From contig NC_080045.1 of NCBI RefSeq assembly GCF_012489685.1, positions 44,920,627-44,984,626 on the forward strand: a stretch of 64,000 bases of DNA. The letters are read 5' to 3'. The position numbers were made by a program, and so were the translations under genes. Numbering within the stretch: the stretch's first letter is position 1; each line of letters begins with the position of its first letter. The stretch is from Lotus japonicus (taxonomy: Eukaryota; Streptophyta; Magnoliopsida; Fabales; Fabaceae). This document shows, piece by piece, positions 14,096 through 28,968 of this stretch. A model generated the notes under the pieces. It worked only from the letters and a program-made list of their open reading frames with translations, made no database searches and was not told the DNA's origin.

Positions 14096-14896
14096 TTGAT
14101 TTTCATAGGTTATAAAGTTCAATGACAAAAATTGCTCTTTTAAACGTTAAGGACCCAAATGACACCATCACAATAAATTAAGAATCAAAAGTGCAATTAT
14201 GTGAAAAAAATAATCAAATGAGAATTTGAGAGTTTTAAGTAGAAAATATTCTCTCTATTTCTAATTATAACACATTTTATAGTCATTTTGTCGTCCCATT
14301 ATATAAAACCTCATATTTATTTACTCACTTTCATATATACCCTTGTATTTATTAAATTTTGTAATTTCAAAATTTTAATTATTACTGATAATCAGTTCTC
14401 CTTAACACATTACCCAATACATGAATTAAGTGAAAATGTATAAGATTGTATAAACTTTTTAAAGACCAATACATTAATTAACTCAATTACATATTTTTTA
14501 GTAAGTGTAGTTGTATCAATAATGTCTTAAGGGTCCCCGGATAAGAGCTTAAGTGATAGTAAAAGCTAGGGGATGTATATGAGTTGGGGTGCAAGAGATT
14601 CAAAGATGAATTTTTGAAGGGTGAAATTTATTTTTTCGATGTAAAAAAAAATAATGTCGAAAGTGGGGAATATAATAAATGAATTTAGAAAAAAATCATT
14701 GATATTAGTCCAATAAATCAAAGCAGAACCGGTTACAAATAGTTGTCCAATTAATATCTGAAAGTAAACATTTACTCCTGAGTCATATTAACTGGAATGG
14801 AGTTACTACTTGTGAGTTGTGAACACAGAAAGCATGCAGCACATAAGGAAGTAGTAGTAATTCCAAAACTCGAAACCGAAGAAAAATTAAATTCTG
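14096..14896. other. intergenic, no gene seen
   Basis: AT-rich, with a phrase like the loops of Mutator-type elements near 14140-14170 and a Stowaway-like phrase near 14245-14300. Neither has detectable partner ends. Confidence 0.5.
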
Positions 14897-14906
14897 AAAA
14901 CACAAC

Positions 14907-16565
14907 GGGTAAATGGTCACTTTGGTCCTTGAAAGTGTCAACCGACTTCACATTCGTCCTCGAATGAATTTTATTCAGCTCGCGGTCCCCCAAAGTGGCA
15001 AACGTCCGTCACTTTAGTCCTTGACGTTAAAAAACACTAACAGACGTTAACATATTCCTTTTTTTATTTTTTTTTTACCTGGAAATCATTAATTTAAATT
15101 TAAAAAAACAAATTAACTAAAAAATTGAATCCTATTCTCCTTCTCATCTTCTTCAGCTTACTTCTTTTTTCTTTCATCTTCTTCTTCAATCCATCAATCA
15201 CCAACTTCACCATATCAACACGTTAAAAAAAACACCTTCATCCTATCATCTTCATCAGGTCATTATCCTCTCCCATCATCTTCACTTAAATTCAGAACCC
15301 TTATCCTCAACCATTCATCTTCATCCTCAACTCTGTTTATGTTCCCTCCCACTCACCTGTTTATGTCTCTGCATCTGTATTTCTCTCTCACCATCTAAAC
15401 CCCCCAAAACCCATGCTTCTGCCACCACCAAAGTTCACACCTTTCATACAAAATCAACAATTGCAGGTGGGTTTATCTTCAAAATCACACAGGCACAACG
15501 TACAAGCACATTCCTACACCTTTCTCTCTTTCGCTCTCGATCTGGGACCAGTTGTTCTGGGTTTATGTTTGAATATGAGTTTCACCTTCAAACCCATATG
15601 AAACCTTGAAACTCAGATCTCAAAACCAGATCTACACCGTAACCCATTTTGGTTGAGGTTGAGAGGAGGAGGGTTTTGAGGTTGAGAGGACGAGTGAGCA
15701 GAGGGTGGAGCGCGTTTGTGGGGGAAAGGTGGGGCCAGACTCCAGAGGAAAAAGTCATGGTGGCGTGTGCGGTGGTGGCGGAGGACGATTGCGGTCAGTC
15801 ACTGCTCACACTCTTCTCTTCAAGATTGTTATTTCCGGGATATTGGGGGATGAGTGGAGATGGGGTGAAGGAAACGGTGAAGAAAAGGATTTTGAATCTG
15901 GGATCTGGTTGGGAAGAAGATGAATTTTAGTGGAAGAAGGAAAGAGTGGAACCTAATTTTTGATTGTGGTTTTGAAGAAGTTTGAAACTGCTAATTATGC
16001 TTTTCCCAGGTCTTATGGTGTTGGTGTCAAGCTTGGTGCATTCTTTTTCCGTTTTGCCGAGAGGTTTTGAGGTGCAAATTGATCACTTGGTATTTAGGGG
16101 TTTTTGTTCTCTTGGTTTGCGGAAGAATTCTTGCACGTTGTGGTTTAAGTGGAGGTACCAGATTAGTAACTTACATTGTTGCTCCTCTTGTTCTTTTCAT
16201 GGCTTAAAAGCTGAGTATTATTGCCCATGAAGTATAGTATTGTTGACTATTTCTGGGTTGAAAGAGGTATGGGGTGATTGGAGGTGGGGGAGGAGAAGAA
16301 ATGGTGAAGAAGGTTATTTTGAATCTTAATTGCACTTTTATGTTTTAATTAATTAGATTTTTAGTTCTGTTGTTATTCTAGTTTAATTAAATGATTTTTC
16401 AGTTTTAAAAAAAGGAATTTGTTAACGTCTGTTAGTGTTTTTTAACGTCAAGGACTAAAGTGACGGACGTTTGCCACTTTGGGGGACCACGAGCAGAATA
16501 AAATTCATTCAGGGACGAATGTGAAGTCGGTTGACACTTTCAAGGACCAAAGTGACTATTTACCC
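14907..16565. mobile_element. Mutator-like element with unidentified cargo
   Basis: Terminal inverted repeats of at least 147 bp (14907-15053 and 16419-16565) start GGGTAAATgGTCACTTTGG and differ at only about five positions. The exact 10-bp target duplication AAAACACAAC lies at 14897-14906 and 16566-16575. No transposase is seen. The interior is more GC-rich than the surroundings, like captured gene sequence. Similar ends suggest recent insertion. Confidence 0.92.
15649..15930 (+). other. unidentified cargo inside the Mutator-like element
   Basis: A 93-codon frame rich in Arg, Gly and Val lies in the GC-richer centre of the element. I do not recognise a domain. The CT-rich DNA before it (about 15130-15400) looks like a plant 5' leader, so the element may carry a promoter-leader-first-exon fragment of an unknown gene. 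The start shown is not an ATG in good context, and coding status is uncertain. Confidence 0.3.
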
Positions 16566-16575
16566 AAAACACAAC

Positions 16576-17419
16576 CCACACTGGAATTGATGATGAGTGA
16601 GTAAAGGTGAAGCTGAAATGGGTTGGTCTTAGAAAATATTAATTAAAGCTGAAATGGGTGATGAAGAAAAAGAATAATTAAGGTCTTCGTGTGGGTCCCT
16701 CCTTCAAATCTGTGACAGAGACACCAGTTTCATTTCATTCCTCAGCTTATTTATACTAACTCCTCTTTCTTCTTCTTCTTCTCTCTCTCGCCAGAGCTTC
16801 AATATATATTATATATATTTGCATTTTTTTCTTACTGCTTAGGACTTTAGATTAATATATATATAATATTTATATTTATATTATATATACTCTAAAGTTG
16901 CAAGCTTTGTTTTCTTATGTCTGATGGTGGTGTGAATTCTCAAGCCAAGCAAAGTCACCTCTTTCACACCTTTCTCAATCTCAAAAACCATGACCAGAAG
17001 AAGAATCTAGGGTTTCACACCACCTAGTCCATCAAGGTCTGTGCTTTGGTGCTTTTTCTTCTTCTTTCTGGAATTTTGGGTTGAATTTTTGAAGTTGTTT
17101 ATGCTGCAATCTCTCCCTTTGTTTTGATTCAGTGATTCCCCTGGTTTCCAAAAATTGAAACTTTTTTCTATGAACTGAAGTTTTGTAACTTTGACTAGAA
17201 ATTCTATTTTTGTGGCTCCTTGTCTGGTGAAAAATGGGATTTTTTCCATCTGGGTCTTCTTATCTGTTTCATGTGGTTGAATGTGTGGTGTTTTTGTGGA
17301 TAAATGGAGTGTTTTCTTTGTATTCTGGTGTGCTTGGTTTAGTTCTGCCCCTTTGATTTGGGGACTTAGTTTTTTTCCTTTCTTTTTTTGTCATAAATTT
17401 TCTATAGAAAGAGGCTAAT
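16576..17419 (+). promoter_or_regulatory. upstream and leader region of the WRKY gene
   Basis: CT-rich leader-like sequence at 16755-16800 and TATA-like stretches at about 16803-16820 and 16855-16890 precede the WRKY start. A possible 5'-UTR intron runs from a GT near 17036 to the acceptor TTTCTATAG ending near 17408. The end of the Mutator-like element lies only about 850 bp upstream of the coding start and could affect expression; that is inference. Confidence 0.5.
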
Positions 17420-19320
<1,901 letters not shown>

Positions 19321-21659
19321 ACTGTATGGAGAGCTTAACCAAGACCAGGCCCATCATTCAATTTGTCAAAACCTCTATGTGATTGGCTTGAGATGTTGCT
19401 GTACATATTTAAGTGATGCAAGCAGGGATACTCTTGGTGCTGATTTTGGGGTTTAAATAGTTTGGCTAACAAGCCGTTTATTTAGTGGGTGGGGATGAGA
19501 GGATCAATTAGTTAATGAACAAGTCTGTAAAATTGGGTAGTTTCATTTTGTAAGAACTATTTTGTCTTGAGCATGTTATAAACATTTTCAGGGTTCTCTA
19601 AATCAATGAAAACCCCTCTAAAAATGTGTTAGTTGTTTCAATTTAGTCCTCCAATCAACGGGTGGTTGGATCTTGTGCATGATTGATTTGATTTCTCTTA
19701 AGCAAGATCTCATGTTTGAGATGGAAAAAAATTTGTTGGAAGAATTAGTCGCCATCAAGTTTTGAATATTTTCTACTTGAATAGTAGTAGAGCTTCTAGC
19801 AATATGATTTTGATTGTTAGAGCATCCTTAGAGTTCATTATTTAAGTTGCTTAGCAATGTTTATGTGGAGAGAAAATGCCACAGGATTAAAGCTACTTAT
19901 AAAGAACTCATCTAGATTTGACTCCAATGCTAGTTTCAAAATTGTTTTATTTGGTCCCACAGTAGACTCCACATATAGTGTTCTTTTATATATAATTCAA
20001 TTTGGGTTGCAAGCTAGCAGTTCCATTGTGAGGTTTTTTTTCAAAAGTGGATCTTAAATGATATCAGAGTCATATAGACAATTTCATTAGTTTGAACAAG
20101 AGAAACAATCCTCGAGGAACTTTTTCAACTCAAACAGAATTAGGGTATAAAGGAAAGTTTTTGACCAATAAATCAAACACAAAATTGTTGAACAAAAGAT
20201 AAATGAAAATAAACAAAAGAAGAGATGGTTGCTAGCAATGAGGCTTAAACATGCAGTTTTACCGGCTCCAAAAGAGGCATCAAAATTTACAGTCACATGT
20301 GGGACTGTCGGAGCTTTGGCGTCGACCAATCCAGCCTAACAGGCTAAAACCAATTATTTCTCCAAAGGTTGGGGACGATCGCCCACATTTACACCGGCGA
20401 GGGATCAAAACAAAAATGGGTATAAATATTAGGTACGAAAAACTTAATTAAGTTAAAAATAAATTTTAATTCTTAAACTACTAGTCTTAAAGAAAAATAT
20501 AAGATGCTCTCCTAGTATATAAAAGTTGGTAGGGTGTAATTGACAAGGCCAATCAAATCAATCGAATTAGTTTATATAATTAGTTCACTTACTTCGAAGA
20601 ACTAAATGAAAATTGGCTTGGTTTTGATTTTTTTTGTTCACTTCAATTATCTCGAACATATAATCAACTGTTTAATTTTAAATTTTTATATAACTCAACT
20701 TATTTACTTTTGTATTTTCTAATTTATTTTGTCTTGTTGCCAAGCATCCTATTAACATTAAGAATCGATGTCAATGTTTACTTTGTAGTGTTGTAGAATA
20801 AATTTTTAAGTTTTAAACCTTTGTAACGTTGTCATTTATGCTTTGTAATAGAGAAGATAGCAGATACTTAAAAATAGAAAATTTTATAGATTGTTTAGTA
20901 TAATAGAAAAAAATATAAAGAAAATCACTTTATTGTTTAAAAAAAAGGTTGTCTAAATGATCAATGATAAAGTTTGGGTACTCTTCCTTAATGGTTAAAG
21001 ATACAAGACGGCCAAAACATTAGTGAGACCCATCTCTGCAACTCCTTCATTCCCCTCTTCTCCTTACAAAACAAACGTTAATCCTCTTCTCTCTATCTCT
21101 CTCACCTATTTCTCTACTATAACAAATAGCTCCTTGCTTATTAAAAAAAAAAAGAAAAAGCTCCTTAAAGTGAACTTTGGCAGAAAAGAGTTACTGAAAA
21201 GAGAAATAGGTGAGAGGAGAGGTTTTTCCACATTCGGTTGTTGAGTGATTCAACCAAGAAAGAAACATATGATTTTCTCCACAACTTAATATGGTATCTT
21301 CACTCATGCGAAGAAAGCTGAATATATCTATTCTAACTTTCCTCTTATGTCCTTATTTATAATTTTAGTAATATTATATATATATATAATAATAATAATA
21401 ATAATAAACATGACTTTTTATAAAAATGTGACATTCTCATTTTTTATTATGTATTTAACCAAACAAAAGGGAGAGAGAAACTACATAATTCTTTTTTTTT
21501 CCTTTCTTTTTTCATCATATTAAACAACGAGAAAATTTTCAATCCCCCTGTAATATTGAACACTCAGTGATCCCTATTTGTAAAATAAGGGTAAAAGTGA
21601 CATTTTTTTTAATTTTAATTTTTAAAATTAAAGTATAAATAACTAGATATTAATGGATA
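19321..21659. other. 3' flank of WRKY and intergenic DNA
   Basis: The first ~300 bp are probably the WRKY 3' UTR. Beyond that no gene is convincing. A short minus frame near 20240-20329 faintly resembles a carboxylase or nuclease motif but is too short to call. Confidence 0.5.
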
Positions 21660-21825
21660 TGCATTGTCAGTGTAAAGAAGTTTTACACTGACGTCCAATC
21701 ACATTATGCTACATAAGACTAAGTAGTTACAAATCTATTTAATTTTAATTAGTAAATTAATAAATTACTGATGTGACGGAAATCAATTGGGTGCATGTGT
21801 AAAACAAGTTTACATTGTCAGTGCA
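21660..21825. mobile_element. 166-bp MITE
   Basis: The ends are inverse copies: left TGCATTGTCAGTGTAAAG, right the inverse of TGCACTGACAATGTAAAC, both followed by a GTTTTACAC block. This end type is common in small legume MITEs. No clean target duplication was identified, so the superfamily is left open. Confidence 0.65.
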
Positions 21826-23840
21826 TCTCCTATTTTCTCAAATAACTAACCATATATGTGGAACATGTCATGATATGAATGGAAGAAGTACATAATACTC
21901 TCGGTACAATAGGACGACTGTAAATTTTTCCACACATAATAACTTGCATAATCTACTATATTTTTCATCTCTCTTTTTCTCATTTTCTTTCCTCAACCAA
22001 ATAAAGCATAAGAGTGGAGTGGTGCATATGATGTGCCTCATCGCATCCAACATGATGGTTGCCCAATTAATATGGAATGATTTGGGGTGCTTTGATGGGA
22101 AGGCTTTTGATTGAAACATGATGGCTTGATTGGAGCTTGGTGGTTCGCTTTATTAGAGCGATATGGTCATACTCTTAATGGTGGTGGTACGCCATTACTT
22201 ATGATGTCATATACTAAGTACAATTTCCTCATGAAACAAGGTCTTGTTCTTTTGAACGATCAGGATATGCTTCTAAGTTTGAGCCCAAGGTTGGTGTGTG
22301 TGGTCTCTACTACTCAGATAACCATAGGCTGTGTATGCTTCCGGATGAAAGTGCATGATCATTTAGGCTATGTTTGCTTTAACACCCAATCGAATTCAAC
22401 TACAGCCTTCAAAGTTTCACATTTCCATTTAAACCAAACATGCTCTTAGTCGATGAAGCTGTTTTGGACAATAAAGTCCTCTATCGAGCAGCTCCAAGAT
22501 TGATGATATATGTAATAATTGAAACTTGGACTTTTGAAAAGGTTGAAATGAATGCCACAACCTTCTTGATTTGCCGTAGCAACGTGCAAAGTTTTTCAGT
22601 TTGTTATTACTCCTAGCTAATAGCAATGTTTCTTGTATTGTGGAAGTTTCTCAACAAAGCATGTGAGTTGCAAGGGGACCAATATGGGCATTCATGCTCG
22701 ATCATAGTTCCATTGGGTCCAATTTACCAACCATTATCAAAATTATTAGAGAATAAATTCTCTTCTGCCTCTTGTGCCCGTGAACCCTTGACCTTTTGTA
22801 ATCAATTACTTTTTTTAATCTAGGGTATCAACTGCAGATAACAACATTGATTAATTATCTTATCACAAGTGCTCACACTAAACAGTAAATAATTGACCAC
22901 AAAATGCGCTTCATTCTTATTTGCGAGGATTGCACCCCGACGTCATGATTTGTAATAAATTATTGTATTCAACATTTCAAAATAGAAATGAGGATGGGGA
23001 ATATACGAGGATTGTTGACTGCATTTTTACATTTGAAGATTAGGATGAAGTATGAACTAACTTTCTAGACTTATATGATAAAATCTTATGATATTCAAGA
23101 AAAGACCCAATCGTGATAATTATAATAATGTTCCACTGAACTTCAAGTAGTGCATAGTGCAAGGGTTTTGCTGACCTGCCCCATTTTGGATTTGCTTTGG
23201 TAAGAAAAATAAAGGCAATATCCATATTGATTTGATTCTAACTGAGGATTAATGAGGGAAGACTTTAATTTCAATAGATTAATGATGATTTCCGCAAAGT
23301 TTAATACCTTTGAAAGAACAAAAACCATGGATCAACATCATTGCCAGTGGTCGACTGAACGAGAATTCTTAATTGGTCAAATCAGAAACTAACACCAAAC
23401 ACGCATTAAGGCTTCAACTACACGATGACGCAAAGAGAAAACCAATTAATGATAGTTTCTTGGCAACTTGGCTTTGTTGATCTTTCAGTGCACAATGACA
23501 AATTTTTAGTTTAATTGACCCCATACTTTCTTCAAAATATTAAAAAAATGAGAAATGCTAGCAATTAGTACCTTCATTTTGTTTGGGTGTGGGGGGATTT
23601 GGGTTTTTTAATTGAAGCAATATTACTACTAGTCCATGTCAACCAATAAAAAAGCAACATTAATCGCTAAAACGAGGGGTACGGCTAGTGAACTAGAACC
23701 AGCGAATAAAATCCCTTTCAGTTTTCCCTTTGAAGTTAAAATCACCACCAATGTTAGAGGCATCAAGAGTTGAATATTGTGAAGGAAATTTATAAGGGTA
23801 GCCTAGTTAGGATTCAGAAACAAAATCATAGCATGTTCAA
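21826..23840. other. intergenic, no convincing gene
   Basis: Several short frames but no recognised protein. Near 22369-22449 an inverted pair (TAGGCTATGTTTGCTTTAA / its diverged inverse) may be a decayed MITE of about 80 bp. Confidence 0.45.
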
Positions 23841-23842
23841 TA

Positions 23843-24170
23843 CTACCTCCGGTCCTATTTATAAGAAGTAAAAAAAAATCACATAGTTTACGAAATGTAG
23901 TTAAACTAGATAAAATGTATTAAATTTGTCTTGAATTAAAATAAATTTCCAAAATTACCCTTTGTAATTAGTGTTGGAGAGTGAGAAAGAGAGAGAATAA
24001 TTAGTGAGACACATTTTACAAGTTAGAATTAATAAGAGTATCATTGGAAAAAAATAATTAATATAGCTCAAACTTTCATTTGCTTCTTATAAAAAGACCA
24101 GGATTTTTCTTCTCTTTTTTTTGTTTTCTTTGAAAGTCTCTTTGTTTCTTATAAATAGGACCGGCGGTAG
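23843..24170. mobile_element. Stowaway-like MITE, 328 bp
   Basis: The ends are CTACCTCCGGTCCTATTTAT and its near-perfect inverse, flanked by TA on both sides (23841-23842 and 24171-24172). These are the hallmarks of Tc1/mariner-type Stowaway MITEs. It is non-coding. Confidence 0.85.
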
Positions 24171-24172
24171 TA

Positions 24173-24757
24173 ATATATATACATATAATCAAATCATGAT
24201 ATTTGCTTACTGGTACAAGAGAAAAAGTCTATGTTCTTAAATGAATCCTAATACGTGTGAGAAAAACTGATCTCTGTTATGATAAGTGTGTAGAGTAGGT
24301 TAGGTTAACTGCCTAATGGGGAGACAAGTTTATAACATATCAGATGGGAGCAGAGATCTCTCATTCAGCTTAAATAAATAGCTTAAATAAATAACCCTAC
24401 CCATTACACGTTACTCATCAGAAGAGCTCAATAGTCATATCCATGAAGCGGTTAAGTGTTATTATTAATATTAATTTCTAATAATTGATATATTAATAAT
24501 TCAAGTATTACACCTTCTAATTAAATAATTAATGTTAATCCATAAAATATTCAACAGATTGAACCACCTCATGTGGTCACTTAGCCCCTTGCTCAAGGGG
24601 CCGTTGATATGTTCTTTTGTGCTTTCGTCATTGATGCCTCCACCCTTGTAGTCTAGCCGGCGAGGAACCAAAAGTGAAAGATCAAGGAGGAAGAAGGGGC
24701 ATACATTTAAAACGAAGTATTACACATCATTGCTTTTGAATGTTTTCACATACGGGA
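24173..24757. other. intergenic, with one half of a direct repeat
   Basis: No gene seen. The stretch at about 24685-24742 (ending ACACATCATTGCTTTTGAA) is repeated at about 25325-25382 on the other side of the MITE, so the MITE sits beside a small older duplication. Confidence 0.55.
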
Positions 24758-24766
24758 TTGATGAAA

Positions 24767-25309
24767 GGCTTAATTACAACTTTGGTCCCCGACGTTTATC
24801 AATGCCACGATTTTGGTCCCCCACCTAATTTAATTACATGGATGGTCCCCGACGTTGTAGGTCGTGTGCAACGTTAGTCCTACCGTTTATTTCTTAATGG
24901 AGGAGGTTTACGTGGACGTCTAGTTGGAGAGAAAAAGAAGATCTGAGGAGAGAGGGAAGCACGTGAGTATCACGTGAACTCACGTGAACCTTATATGAAC
25001 TCATTATACCCAAATCTGAAACCCTAGGGATCTAAATTGCGTTACCTTCTTCGTTCCAGGGAGGTCAGGGGTTTGGGTATAATGGGTTCAGATAAGGGTC
25101 ACGTGATACTCACGTGCTTCCCTCTCTCCTCATACCTCCTTTCTCTCTCCAACTGGACGTCCACGTAAACCTCCTCCATTAAGAAATAAACGGTAGGACT
25201 AACGTTGCACACGGCCTACAACGTCGGGGACCATCCAAGTAATTAAATTAGGTGGAGGACCAAAATCGTGGCATTGGTAAACGTCGGGGACCAAAGTTGC
25301 AATTAAGCC
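24767..25309. mobile_element. 543-bp foldback Mutator-like MITE
   Basis: The arms start GGCTTAATTACAACTTTGG and match their inverse over more than 200 bp with few differences, leaving a central loop of about 100 bp. An exact 9-bp target duplication TTGATGAAA is at 24758-24766 and 25310-25318. CACGTGAGTATCACGTGA blocks (G-box-like cores) occur in both arms. It is non-coding, but a transcript would form a very long hairpin. Confidence 0.88.
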
Positions 25310-25318
25310 TTGATGAAA

Positions 25319-27096
25319 TCAAGAGGAGGAAGAAGGGGAACAATTTAAAAAATATATATATTACACATCATTGCTTTTGAATGCATAATCATATACCGAT
25401 CAATGAAATCAAGTTTGGTTCACGAACGAGGAAAAATGAAAAGCTAGCCCCTGAAAAATGAATCAACTCGTGCTCCATCATGTCCTCTTTAAATCATCAA
25501 ATCCTCAACAAGAGATCCCCAAACAAAGGATTCTAGTGGAATAGAACGAAAGATGTCAAGCCAAGAGCTACTCTGATTTCTATATACTACAAAAAATGGA
25601 GGATGATAGAATCCACAGAAAATCCGAATCATGAGCACGTGGCTGGGCTCAAACTCAACAAGGGTACATGCTGAGCCAAAGATGGAGGTCATGCAGGAAA
25701 TGGTGCACCCGCACAAGTGCAACATCGACTCTTATTTTGACAATGGTGACTTGATAACAGAAATTTGCATTGAACTATGAGTAAATTCAAACGTATGGAA
25801 AAAGAAACATTTTGCCGAAGAGAGAACGTTTAGCATCCTTCAAATTCAAGACTGAATAATAATAATCTATTCACATATTAATTACACCGCCATTTCAACA
25901 TGTTATGAAGAAAAGAATGGTAAATGAGTGATATGATAAATGATGTCACAGGAAATGTAGAGACAAAATGGAAGAAAAAAAAGTGAAAATGATATGTAAA
26001 AGAAAGAGAGGTGTGATGCCATAACTCCAAGATTAATTTATAATAAAGGATCTCCTTATTAAATAATTTAATTACTTGAGAATAAGAGATACTCAATTTA
26101 GGAAGAACAAGAAAATTTACACAACTTTGAGACAGTGTGTAAATGTAATATCGGATGTGTATATGAACTAAACGCAAATGAAAATTGAGAATTATCAAAG
26201 ATAAAGAAAGAAAGGGGGAACCAAACACATGAAGAAAAGTGAGGGGGAGGGAGAAAGGAAGGGAACCATTGGCCTCAAGATGCCAAAGCTAGTTGAGAGA
26301 AGCTTGCAGAGGCTAGAGGAAGCTTAAACCAAAGAAATGAACCGAAGAGAAAGGTAAGAGTGAAGAATGAGAAAGAGATAGTAGAGCATAGGCAAACACT
26401 GCTTAAAAATTAGGACTCGTGACTCTCTTGTTCAGTGGCCTTTCATCAAAACTTGAAATTGTGGTTCTAATGTTCTATGCTCCGGGGGTTTATAGTTTCT
26501 CACTTGCTCAATCTCTATCCAATCAAAAAATCCTTGTGTGTATCATGTTTTTATACAATCCTGAGTACTCAAAGCCCTGCCTTGAAATCTTGATTATGTG
26601 ATGAGAACAGAGAGAATCATGAAATATAAAACAATTGAGACAATGCTCGCTCAAATGCTGGCCAGTGAAAGCTCAGCTCATAAAATGACAAGGCCAATTA
26701 ACTGTCAGTGGGGTATGCAAGTAAAAAATAGACTCATATTTTATGGCACATCTGGACACCTATTCAGAGTCTGTTTGATTCTTTTGGATCTCACTCTTGC
26801 AGGGGGAACACAAGTGTACTGTTTTCTGCATCAGACCAATTACTAACATATATAAACCTAAGTGATTTATCCGTGTTTTGTAATCAATATCCAACAATCA
26901 TCAATAAACCAACTTAAATTGAGGGGAAATTTTCCACAATGCTCATTAACAGGCATGATTTAAATCCAAAACTTATGTTCACTGATATCCTTGAAGCAAA
27001 AACAGTATCAACTACAGATTAGATATAAATAGTTCCCATAAAACAACTGAAAGTTTGCATCCAAAAAATAATACCAAGGGACATTGAGCATAATCT
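25319..27096. other. intergenic and 3' flank of RPS15
   Basis: No convincing gene. Short frames near 25489-25725 and 26598-26846 match nothing I recognise. The last few hundred bases before 27097 probably include the RPS15 3' UTR. Confidence 0.5.
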
Positions 27097-28559
27097 TCAC
27101 TTGAGAGGAATGAACCTGGAAGAGTGAGTAGCACCAATACCAGGCCTTCCATGCTTAACAGGCTTGTAAGAGATTGAGAACTCAGCTAGATAGTGGCCAA
27201 TCATTTCTGGCTTGATTTCAACTTGATTGAAGGTCTTCCCATTGTAAACACCAATAATGCTACCAATCATCTCAGGCACAATGATCATGTTACGGAGGTG
27301 AGTCCTTACCGGCTCTGGCTTCTCACCTTGTGGAGCCTCCCGTTTCTGTCCGAATACACAGGCCAGGATAAGAAGATATTTAGTGCTAATATGCCAAACC
27401 ATTTTGCAATATCCATTGATTAATTAAACATGTTCAATTTATTTTAACCATGATAAAAAGATATTTAGTGCATATATGCCACATCATTTTGTAATCCATT
27501 GATTAATTAAACACGTTCAATCTATTTCAATACCAGCCAAGAGGCAAGAGAATTATGATAAACATGAACACTTGAGAAATCAGGAGCAAGTAATAAGCTG
27601 TATTGAACAAGAGAACAGACTAGAAACCACCCAAGACTGCTTTTGTTACAAAATATACTGCTGATTGATTATCTTTTACAATTACGATTTACAAAAGACA
27701 CTATTGTAAAATAAAAGTAGTTCTAATTTATTTTTCTTAAAGAAGCTATTCAAAGCAAATTATTAAAATAATCAGAAATTTGATATTTTTCATTTCTAAA
27801 CCCTAAAACAAACATAGTCAAGATGATTTTACTAGCAATACAAGTGATCTTTCATGATCAAAACTGCTGCAAATGGATATCAGTAAATCACTATGGATAC
27901 AATTAGGTTAACACCTTGCAAAATAAGTCCAACTAAGCTGCAGAAAATGAAAAACTACCAGCTTCACTCACTACATATAATACAACCATGTAAATACTAA
28001 GGAAAAAATCCCCCATTTTGTATGATTTCACAAATAAATCACTTTGTTACCACATTGCATTACTCTTCCATTTCCAAATCTCAAATTCCTTACCTCTATC
28101 AGCTAACTAAAAATCAATTATCATATCAAATCCGCAAAGTATACAAAAAATAAAAACTCACCGCCTTGCGCAGCTTCTTGATCAGAGCCATAGGCTTGCG
28201 AGTCAAACCGCGCTGAAACCTGAAACAAATTGATTCATATTGTAAGAACAAACAATGAAAATGAAACGAGATTTGCATTAGAAACAGTGAGGGATTCGTT
28301 ACCTTCTGCGAGCACGAGCAGAGAAAAGCTTAACAAGCTCATCAGTGGACATATCCAAGAGAGCATCGAGATCAACACCACGGAAACTGAACTTCTTGAA
28401 CGTCCTCTTCTTCGGAACTCCTGCAGCAACATCGGTTTCCACATCCGCCTGAAAAAACAATTCGCGAAAAAATAATCATCATCACTGTGATTCCATTCGA
28501 TTTCAATGGCGAAGAAGAAATGGAAGAGAAAGAGTGAACAACGAATCGATTCTCACCAT
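27097..28559 (-). CDS. RPS15: 40S ribosomal protein S15 (uS19), 151 aa, 4 coding exons
   Basis: Structural protein of the cytosolic small ribosomal subunit. Minus-strand coding exons are 28557-28559 (the ATG alone), 28303-28448, 28162-28219 and 27097-27345; they join in frame with GT-AG introns of 108, 83 and 816 bp. The product begins [11 protein letters not shown], has [26 protein letters not shown] and the uS19 core [32 protein letters not shown], and ends [10 protein letters not shown]. Length is normal for the plant protein (about 151-152 aa). An intron right after the start codon is common in ribosomal protein genes. Its first three coding exons are duplicated at 36557-36979. Confidence 0.97.
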
Positions 28560-28618
28560 GGCTGCAACTCTCAACACTCGCTCCTTGCTGCTACTGCTTC
28601 TTCTTCTCACTGGATCGC

Positions 28619-28686
28619 TAGGGTTTTTTGCTTCCTGCAATCTGACGGCGACGTTTTATATGGTAACGGGTTTCGTTTTAGGCCCA
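28619..28686 (-). promoter_or_regulatory. telo-box and site II element upstream of RPS15
   Basis: On the minus strand AAACCCTA (28619-28626) lies about 60 bp upstream of the ATG and TGGGCC (28681-28686) about 120 bp upstream. Telo-box plus site II motif is the known control signature of plant ribosomal protein genes. Both are also near the pseudogene copy (36979-37065 and just after 46005), where the Tat-like element has pushed them apart. Confidence 0.75.
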
Positions 28687-28968
28687 ATAAGCTTCTGAAC
28701 TATTTGCCACAACCCAAATACAATTCTCATTCCTAGCCCAAATATTTATCTCATTTCTACTTGATTTTTGCATAAATAATTAAAAGTTTTATTTTTCGAC
28801 GCATAAAACATAATAATTAATTAAAATATTTTTTTACATCGTAAAGATAAATTGCATCTGTTAGAATCGATCCCTGGATCACCCCCTACCCAACCCATAT
28901 GTCCTCCTGCCCCTACCACTTAAGTTATCCTACATGGACAATTAATTAAAATGTTACGAAAATAGAGG

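Noticed and set aside
20240..20410. Minus-strand NFDASFGAGK stretch resembling a carboxylase or RNase H motif
   Set aside because: Only about 25-30 codons, no second motif, and two different families fit equally badly.
22111..22449. 112-codon plus frame
   Set aside because: Not recognisable, AT-rich intergenic DNA, possibly including a decayed MITE.
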